Source of the DNA: Bacteroidota bacterium
Lineage (GTDB): Bacteria > Bacteroidota > Ignavibacteria > Ignavibacteriales > Ignavibacteriaceae
NCBI GenBank assembly: GCA_021778375.1
Contig: JAJYCM010000073.1
Coordinates: forward strand, 1 to 10,707
DNA: 10,707 nucleotides
Direction of reading: 5' to 3'
Shown: one piece after another, positions 6,795 through 10,707 of the stretch
Layout of the letters: each line of letters begins with the position of its first letter
How positions within the stretch are numbered: position 1 is the first letter of the stretch
Made by a program: the position numbers and the translations under genes
Notes under the pieces: generated by a model
What the model was told of the DNA's origin: nothing
Seen by the model: the letters and a program-made list of their open reading frames with translations, nothing else
Database searches by the model: none

Positions 6795-6930
6795 TATTGC
6801 CCCGACATTTATGTCGGGGTGAAATGAGCTCCAATAAATACCGGGCTTCAGCCCCATTTGTGCTATTTATGTGGCTAAAGCCATAATTATCTTTTTTACA
6901 CTAATCCCCGCCATAAATGGCGGGGCAATA
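6795..6930. repeat. Inverted pair of REP-like palindromes with compensatory base change
   Basis: CCCCGACATTTATGTCGGGG (6800-6819) and, on the opposite strand, CCCCGCCATTTATGGCGGGG (6925-6906) are both perfect 20-base palindromes. They differ only by an A-T to C-G swap within one stem pair. Both are preceded by TATTG, so the 25-base arms 6795-6819 and 6906-6930 form an outer inverted repeat. Between them sit two smaller hairpins, GGGC-TTCA-GCCC (6843-6854) and TGGCT-AA-AGCCA (6872-6883). The arrangement is like paired REP sequences (BIMEs). No T-tract follows in the right place for a terminator. Confidence 0.75.
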
Positions 6931-6941
6931 CCATAAACCAG

Positions 6942-6976
6942 CCTGCCCCGTATGCGGGGCCTGACCGGTAGGCAGG
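6942..6976. repeat. Composite hairpin repeat (GCCCCG-TATG-CGGGGC core)
   Basis: The central stem GCCCCG/CGGGGC (6945-6950 and 6955-6960) has a TATG loop. Alternatively CCTGCC (6942-6947) can pair with GGCAGG (6971-6976). Its reverse complement shares the CCCGCATACGGG core with the repeat at 4295-4308, with a C-G pair where that copy has T-A. Confidence 0.55.
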
Positions 6977-7114
6977 TGGCGTGGCAATTGATGAATAAAT
7001 TTTAAGTAATAAAAATTAAAATGGCTTATACAAAAATATTAATATTTATTCTTTGAAAACTAATTTTCACACAGACTTTTTATTCGTGGGGAAGAAATGA
7101 AACGAACACCATTG

Positions 7115-7130
7115 AACCGATTCATCGGTT
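7115..7130. repeat. Short palindrome AACCGAT-TC-ATCGGTT
   Basis: A perfect 7-bp stem with a 2-base centre lies between the insertion element and the 3' end of manA. It has no clear role. Confidence 0.4.
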
Positions 7131-7178
7131 TCTCAAATGCCGTTTTTTAAGTTTATAAATGTTAAATTGACGCCTATT

Positions 7179-7201
7179 TTGTCAAGACGGAATCTTGACA
7201 A
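7179..7201 (-). terminator. manA: Hairpin spanning the manA stop codon, possible termination signal
   Basis: TTGTCAAGA (7179-7187) and TCTTGACAA (7193-7201) form a perfect 9-bp stem with a 5-base loop that includes the TGA stop of manA. In the direction of transcription the stem is followed by AATAGG, not a T-tract, so it is not a standard intrinsic terminator. It may stabilise the mRNA 3' end instead. Confidence 0.35.
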
Positions 7202-8414
7202 CGTAATATTCAGCCGCACTTAGAGTAGAGATTTCATACTCTGATAATGCAGCGGGAATAAAAATCGATTCTCCTTTTGAAAATTTCTGTGAAGATTTAA
7301 TATCGCCGGACTTCCATATAATTTCAATTGTTCCTTCTGTAATTAAATACACAGCTAGCTTACCTTTGGATTTTTTCATTTGTGCAAATCCGCTTTCTTT
7401 CCGGTAATGTGAAACTTCGAATTCTTCCGCTATAGTTTTGTAAATTATCTCATCTTCTTTTTGCTCTTCATTAAGAATTTCATATTTAGCAAAATCATAT
7501 TTAATTATATCCAACAAAGTCTTCACATCTTTAAACTTATTAGTTAGACCGGCACGGACCACGTTATCCGAATTTGCCATACACTCAATTATATTTCCTT
7601 TTATATATGCGTGAGGGACGCCAGCTTGTGTAAAGATGGCTTGATCTTTTTCTAAATGAATAATATTGAAAAAGAAAAATGAAAGTAGACCTATATCTAC
7701 GCCGAATAAGTCATATTGTGTAAGGAACTGAAACTCTTCCGGCAATAAAGTTGATTTATTCTTTAAGCGTTCGGCTATTTTAAGAATACATTTAGAAAGG
7801 TTTTCTGATTCATCTGCCCTCTTCATAATTTCGCTATAGAGACCTTGAATATTTTTCTCAAACTCCTGATCATTTTTAGAGTTTAATACTTTTGCAATTA
7901 GTTCTTCCCTGATATAATCATTAAGCTCAGGCAGAGAAATTAAATTTTGCACAATTTCTTTTACGGGGCGAAAGCCTGCAATTGCAACTAGGGAATCTAT
8001 AGCAACAGCTATTTCCGGTTTATGATTATCATCGGGATAATTTTGGGGGTCCAATGAATGCAATTTTTCTGCTTGAATTTTATTTGGATGAGTTTGGATA
8101 GAAAGCGCTTTATCTGAAGAAAGAACTTTTAGCAAAAAAGGAAATTGCCCGTTGAATTTCCGAACTACATAATCGCCTAAACATTCAAGAGGATAATCTT
8201 TAACAAATTTATTAAGAGGGATATTTACGTTGTCGACAATAATTTCCGACGGACATTTCGGATGAGCGCCAATCCATAATTCGGCATAAGGCAATCCCGG
8301 TTTTGCTTGGACACCCAAGAACATTGGAATAAAAGCATTTTCATCTTTCGTACCCCAATCATAATATTGAACTTTATTAATTAACCTGTAGGGTTGTGCA
8401 GAGAATTTTTTCAA
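7182..8414 (-). CDS. manA: Mannose-6-phosphate isomerase, class I
   Basis: Zinc-dependent cytoplasmic enzyme interconverting fructose 6-phosphate and mannose 6-phosphate, feeding GDP-mannose synthesis or mannose use. The four family zinc ligands are visible: Gln107 and His109 (SIQTHP), Glu134 (HKPE) and His268 (GVPHAY). The signature NSDNVVRAGLTNK (281-293) carries the catalytic Arg287. The cupin core occupies about 1-145 and 250-410, with a helical insert between them. The 410-residue length is normal for the class. The start codon is TTG (8414-8412); it is supported by AAGGA (8420-8424 on the complement) five bases upstream and by the family-typical N-terminus (YRLINKVQYYDWG). It appears to be transcribed alone and has no evident tie to its neighbours. 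Confidence 0.95.
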   Translation of the reverse strand: MKKFSAQPYRLINKVQYYDWGTKDENAFIPMFLGVQAKPGLPYAELWIGAHPKCPSEIIVDNVNIPLNKFVKDYPLECLGDYVVRKFNGQFPFLLKVLSSDKALSIQTHPNKIQAEKLHSLDPQNYPDDNHKPEIAVAIDSLVAIAGFRPVKEIVQNLISLPELNDYIREELIAKVLNSKNDQEFEKNIQGLYSEIMKRADESENLSKCILKIAERLKNKSTLLPEEFQFLTQYDLFGVDIGLLSFFFFNIIHLEKDQAIFTQAGVPHAYIKGNIIECMANSDNVVRAGLTNKFKDVKTLLDIIKYDFAKYEILNEEQKEDEIIYKTIAEEFEVSHYRKESGFAQMKKSKGKLAVYLITEGTIEIIWKSGDIKSSQKFSKGESIFIPAALSEYEISTLSAAEYYVVKIPS

Positions 8415-8456
8415 TTTAATCCTTAATTAACTATAACAAATATAGTAAATCAAAGA

Positions 8457-8485
8457 ATTATTTCTTTTACAAATTGATTTGTCAT
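8457..8485 (-). promoter_or_regulatory. manA: Candidate manA promoter with palindrome in the spacer
   Basis: On the minus strand ATGACA (8485-8480) and AATAAT (8462-8457) are separated by 17 bases, each with one mismatch to the sigma70 consensus. The perfect dyad ACAAAT-TG-ATTTGT (8469-8482) overlaps the -35 box and spacer and could be an operator. The leader would be about 35-40 bases. Confidence 0.35.
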
Positions 8486-8522
8486 GGGATAATATTAGCC
8501 TCTAGGTTTTTTACTTATTAAA

Positions 8523-8619
8523 GGGCACTTCTAAAAACTTCAATATTCTCTGCGAACGTTGCGTATTCTTTGCGTTCTTTGCGTTAAATTTTTATAAAAG
8601 ATAGTTTTTAGAAGCGCCC
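8523..8619. mobile_element. 97-bp MITE-like element with 17-bp terminal inverted repeats
   Basis: The ends GGGC(A/G)CTTCTAAAAACT (8523-8539, and 8603-8619 as reverse complement) match at 16 of 17 positions. They are flanked by a TAAA direct repeat (8519-8522 and 8620-8623), as expected of a 4-bp target duplication. The interior has reiterated TTGCGT units (8551-8585), a motif I know from dispersed repeats in Bacteroidetes/Chlorobi-type genomes. There is no coding capacity. Its RNA would fold into a long hairpin 20 bases after the toxin stop codon and may separate that operon from manA. Confidence 0.65.
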
Positions 8620-8639
8620 TAAAGATGTTATTTAGGATT

Positions 8640-8969
8640 CTATCTTAAAAATCTATTGCTCAAGATTTCTTGAATATTTCTTCTGCCATCAATTACTGAA
8701 TGTATATAAATTAAGTTGTCTCCAATTTCGTAGATTATACGGTATGGTTTATAAAGAATCTCTAAATAGTTTTTAATTCCGGTTGGTCTCAATTCAGGTG
8801 GAATGTGTCCTCTTTCTGGAAATTTCTCAAGCTTATAGCAAGTTTCTTCTAAAGCACCTAAAAGTTTATGTGCTGATTGAGCACTATCGCTCATGGCAAC
8901 ATAAATAAATATTTCTTTAAGATCTAATTTGGCTTGAGGATCAATTATAATTTTATATTTCATAGTCAT
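8640..8969 (-). CDS. RelE/ParE-superfamily toxin of a type II toxin-antitoxin system
   Basis: A 109-residue protein with the RelE/ParE fold pattern: an early strand (YKIIIDPQAKLDLKEI, 5-20), two helices, a KFPERGHIPPELR loop (49-61), then the core strands YKPYRIIYEI (73-82) and NLIYIHSVIDGRR (85-97). The GRRN ending matches the RelE/ParE C-terminal motif. RelE members cut ribosome-bound mRNA and ParE members inhibit gyrase; the sequence does not settle which applies. The start ATG overlaps the antitoxin stop by four bases (ATGA), implying translational coupling. Another ATG two codons later (8963) is possible. The MITE-like element begins 20 bases after the stop. Confidence 0.9.
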   Translation of the reverse strand: MTMKYKIIIDPQAKLDLKEIFIYVAMSDSAQSAHKLLGALEETCYKLEKFPERGHIPPELRPTGIKNYLEILYKPYRIIYEIGDNLIYIHSVIDGRRNIQEILSNRFLR

Positions 8970-9238
8970 TGAATAGATTTCAATTCGTTGCGAAGATCGG
9001 TAAATGTTTCTTGAATTCCTTTCGCTTCTTTCTTTTTATCACGAGTCATCGCAAGTAATTTAAGCATAGCCATAGTTTCTTGAGCTTTTTCATAAACCTT
9101 TATGTCTTGAACAATTACCTTCGCCTCACCGTTCTGAGTAATAACAAAAGTTTTTTGCTCTTTATTGATTTTCTCAATCAAACTAGCAGCATTGGCTTTC
9201 AGATAGCTAATGGATTTTACTGATTCACTTAATTTCAT
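8966..9238 (-). CDS. Phd/YefM-family antitoxin
   Basis: A 90-residue protein. Its N-terminal half has the Phd/YefM DNA-binding fold: SISYLKANAASLIEKI (9-24), then KTFVITQNGEAKVIVQDIKVYE (29-50), the family's hallmark region. The charged C-terminal half is the expected toxin-binding tail. It would neutralise the downstream RelE/ParE-type toxin and, with it, repress the operon. AAAGG (9246-9250 on the complement) is 7 bases before the ATG. The promoter and an overlapping dyad lie immediately upstream. Confidence 0.9.
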   Translation of the reverse strand: MKLSESVKSISYLKANAASLIEKINKEQKTFVITQNGEAKVIVQDIKVYEKAQETMAMLKLLAMTRDKKKEAKGIQETFTDLRNELKSIQ

Positions 9239-9253
9239 ATCATAGCCTTTTTT

Positions 9254-9289
9254 TAGACCAAATATAGTCTATTGCATTATTTATATCAA
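9254..9289 (-). promoter_or_regulatory. Toxin-antitoxin promoter with overlapping operator-like dyad
   Basis: On the minus strand TTGATA (9289-9284), a 17-base spacer and TATATT (9266-9261) form a sigma70-type promoter, each box one mismatch from consensus. The dyad TAGAC-N8-GTCTA (9254-9271), symmetric at 14 of 18 positions, covers the -10 box and lies 15 bases before the antitoxin ATG. This is where autorepression by the antitoxin-toxin complex is expected. Confidence 0.55.
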
Positions 9290-9317
9290 ATTAGCTTTAG
9301 CCCTAGTTATGGAAAGA

Positions 9318-9409
9318 ATGCCTGTTGCCAGGCATCCTCCGGGTAGAAGGGTTGCGCAATTCGCAACCAAGACTCCCACGGAACCAGACTTGCCTACCTA
9401 AAGGCAAGT
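9318..9409. repeat. Cluster of three perfect hairpins between T9SS gene and toxin-antitoxin operon
   Basis: ATGCCTG-TTGC-CAGGCAT (9318-9335), GGTTGCG-CAATT-CGCAACC (9350-9368) and ACTTGCCT-ACCTAA-AGGCAAGT (9388-9409) follow each other within 92 bases. The third is related in style to the AGGCAGG-type repeats near 6942-6976. The cluster lies just past the stop of the T9SS cargo gene and may end its transcription or protect its mRNA. None is followed by a T-tract on the minus strand. Confidence 0.65.
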
Positions 9410-9436
9410 TAGAATAGTCAAAACTTCGCTTGGCGC

Positions 9437-10707
9437 TCACTTCATCAGTATCATCTTCTTTGTTGAAATAAAATTACCCGATCTTAGCTGATAGAAATAT
9501 ACGCCGCTTGATAGATGAGATGCATCGAAGCTTATATTGTATGATCCTTTATCTTTTTGTTCATTAACAAGTGTTTTTACCTCCCTACCCATTGAGTCAA
9601 ATATCCTTAACAATACTAATCCGGCTTCCGGAAGTTGATAGTTTATTATTGTTGAAGGATTGAATGGGTTAGGATAACAACCTACAAAATAGCTGGTAAT
9701 ATTTTCACCCTGATTCAAATTATTATTTACAACTGCCTTAGGTACTATTTTTCCGTAAACTGCCTGCCAATTAGTATTTGAATATGTGCCTTCTACTGAG
9801 TAATACTGTCTTACATCGTAATACAATAAATCATTTGTATAAGTGCCTGTAAATATATAGCCATAATCAGTATATGTTTGAACGCCCCTACCGACTGTTG
9901 CTATTAACTCTGCTCCTGATCCACCCTTAATATTTCTCCATATTTGATAAGTAACATTCGGGTTTGGATTGTCTGTCCAATGCATTGTAATGGGTTGACC
10001 AACAACAATATTATAGCCCATGCCTATTACGTTGAAAGGAGGCACTCCAATAAAATTAGCTGTATAAGTCATATTACTAGTGGGATAAAAAGTTGCACTG
10101 TTATTTGTTGATATAATATTGTTGTTTGCGTCAGTCCAATTTGAAAGATTATAGTATATTCCGTTTATCTCTGTGCCTGTTGCTGCAGCGGAAATAGCAT
10201 TTTGTTCTACTACCATATTATTTGTAGCAGGAGAATTAACTTGATTACCGTTAACAGTAATTACACCTCCATGACCAACACCAATAAAATTATTTTGGAA
10301 AGTAATGTTACATTTCTTCATTAAGTTAGCCATATAGGTTGTGCCGCCATCGCTATATGCTACCGTAAAACTATATTGTGAATTATTACTTTTTACATAA
10401 TAATTTGTACCGGATTGTTGTTTCCAATCACTTAAGCTTTGAGAGACACCTGAAGTATTCCATACCCTTTGATAACCTTGATTATCGGTTTGAGGCGATA
10501 CTGCATTTAATGTTACCGCATCATTTTCATGTGTGTTTGAGGGTGACCCGCTTGATATATTTGTTCCGTTTAGTTCCACAACTCCCGATCCGAAGTTATT
10601 TGATAATGTAAAGCTTGCCGGGCGATTATAGTATATCTTTAGACTCATTTGAGAAATTGTAGTTGGGGAAACAGTCATACCCTCATTTAGTGAAAGGATG
10701 CCAATAT
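9437..10707 (-). CDS. Secreted multi-domain protein with T9SS type A sorting domain (5'-partial)
   Basis: The frame stays open past the ATG at 10678 to the window edge (reading IGILSLNEG before it), so the true start lies outside and ATG 10678 is internal or secondary. Counting from that Met, residues 17-122 and 123-211 look like two related beta-rich modules of the bacterial InlB-B/Big-repeat type; the second is clear, with VITVNGNQV, the YYNLSNWTD segment and TYTANFIG. Residues about 213-312 look like a fibronectin type III domain (ITMHWTDNPNPNVTYQIWR). Residues 335-413 are the type A sorting domain: CYPNPFNPSTIINYQLP, a DSMGREVKTL strand, FDASHLSSGVYFYQLR and a basic end. The domain would be cleaved on export through the type IX system, leaving the protein at the surface. 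No catalytic domain is seen in this part. Confidence 0.88.
   Translation of the reverse strand, partial: IGILSLNEGMTVSPTTISQMSLKIYYNRPASFTLSNNFGSGVVELNGTNISSGSPSNTHENDAVTLNAVSPQTDNQGYQRVWNTSGVSQSLSDWKQQSGTNYYVKSNNSQYSFTVAYSDGGTTYMANLMKKCNITFQNNFIGVGHGGVITVNGNQVNSPATNNMVVEQNAISAAATGTEINGIYYNLSNWTDANNNIISTNNSATFYPTSNMTYTANFIGVPPFNVIGMGYNIVVGQPITMHWTDNPNPNVTYQIWRNIKGGSGAELIATVGRGVQTYTDYGYIFTGTYTNDLLYYDVRQYYSVEGTYSNTNWQAVYGKIVPKAVVNNNLNQGENITSYFVGCYPNPFNPSTIINYQLPEAGLVLLRIFDSMGREVKTLVNEQKDKGSYNISFDASHLSSGVYFYQLRSGNFISTKKMILMK

Larger units (their letters stand above)
6719..7078. mobile_element. 360-bp MITE-like insertion with TTTA target duplication
   Basis: The ends are inverted repeats: AG(C/T)CTGTGTGAAAAT at 6720-6734 and, as reverse complement, 7063-7077 (14 of 15 matches). 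The same four bases, TTTA, flank it (6715-6718 and 7079-7082). Removing the segment and one TTTA joins CCCACGAA to TTTATTCGTGGG and restores the perfect palindrome CCCACGAATTTATTCGTGGG. No transposase or other gene lies inside, so it would be non-autonomous. The interior carries the REP-like palindromes listed separately. The TGTGTGAAAA ends recall those of several IS families, but I cannot name one. Confidence 0.55.

Noticed and set aside
6795..6930. GC-rich hairpins considered as intrinsic terminators or a CRISPR-like array
   Set aside because: The T-run precedes the first hairpin and becomes an A-run on the other strand. The units are palindromes in inverse orientation, without evenly spaced unique spacers.
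8551..8585. Reiterated TTGCGT motif considered as a regulatory iteron array or origin
   Set aside because: Only three to four imperfect units, irregular spacing, and located inside the MITE-like element; no replication gene nearby.
10378..10611. 77-codon plus-strand frame opposite the T9SS cargo gene
   Set aside because: Antisense to a well-supported coding frame that continues to the window edge; no independent support.

Overview
The window reads as AT-rich accessory DNA from a Bacteroidota/Ignavibacteriota-type bacterium. The strongest taxonomic hint is the partial secreted protein at the right end, whose C-terminus (PNPFNPST, then GxYxxxFDAS, LSSGVYFYQLR and a final KKMILMK) is a type IX secretion sorting domain of the style seen in Ignavibacteria. 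The density of short palindromic intergenic repeats and the T/A-rich third codon positions agree with this. The assignment is inference; there is no rRNA in the window.

Layout. Bases 80-4244 (+) carry a three-gene molybdenum hydroxylase (xanthine dehydrogenase/aldehyde oxidoreductase family): a Tat-signal 2x[2Fe-2S] subunit, a molybdopterin catalytic subunit and an FAD subunit with a PaoB-like four-cysteine [4Fe-4S] insert. The order is FeS-Mo-FAD and a 223-bp gap separates the last two. A 362-bp repeat-filled gap follows. The minus strand then carries tyrosine phenol-lyase (4607-5998), preceded in transcription order by an Lrp/AsnC regulator (6140-6589) whose own promoter overlaps two Lrp-consensus-like sites. 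Bases 6590-7181 hold a nested repeat region: a 360-bp insertion with inverted ends that appears to split a 20-bp palindrome, and that itself carries further REP-like palindromes. Next on the minus strand are a class I mannose-6-phosphate isomerase (7182-8414, TTG start), a 97-bp MITE-like element (8523-8619), a Phd/YefM-RelE/ParE toxin-antitoxin operon (8640-9238), a cluster of three hairpins (9318-9409), and the 3' part of the T9SS cargo gene (9437 to the window edge).

How the genes may work together. The hydroxylase trio probably forms an exported heterotrimer that oxidises an aldehyde or N-heterocycle. Tyrosine phenol-lyase would split tyrosine into phenol, pyruvate and ammonia, and the adjacent Lrp-type protein is a natural amino-acid-responsive regulator for it. 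A link between the two modules through aromatic compounds is possible but rests only on proximity, because they are convergent. manA, the toxin-antitoxin pair and the T9SS protein look like independent units separated by repeats. I see no CRISPR array, tRNA, rRNA, phage genes or intact transposase. The most unusual content is the intergenic repeat structure, not an evident new multi-gene system.
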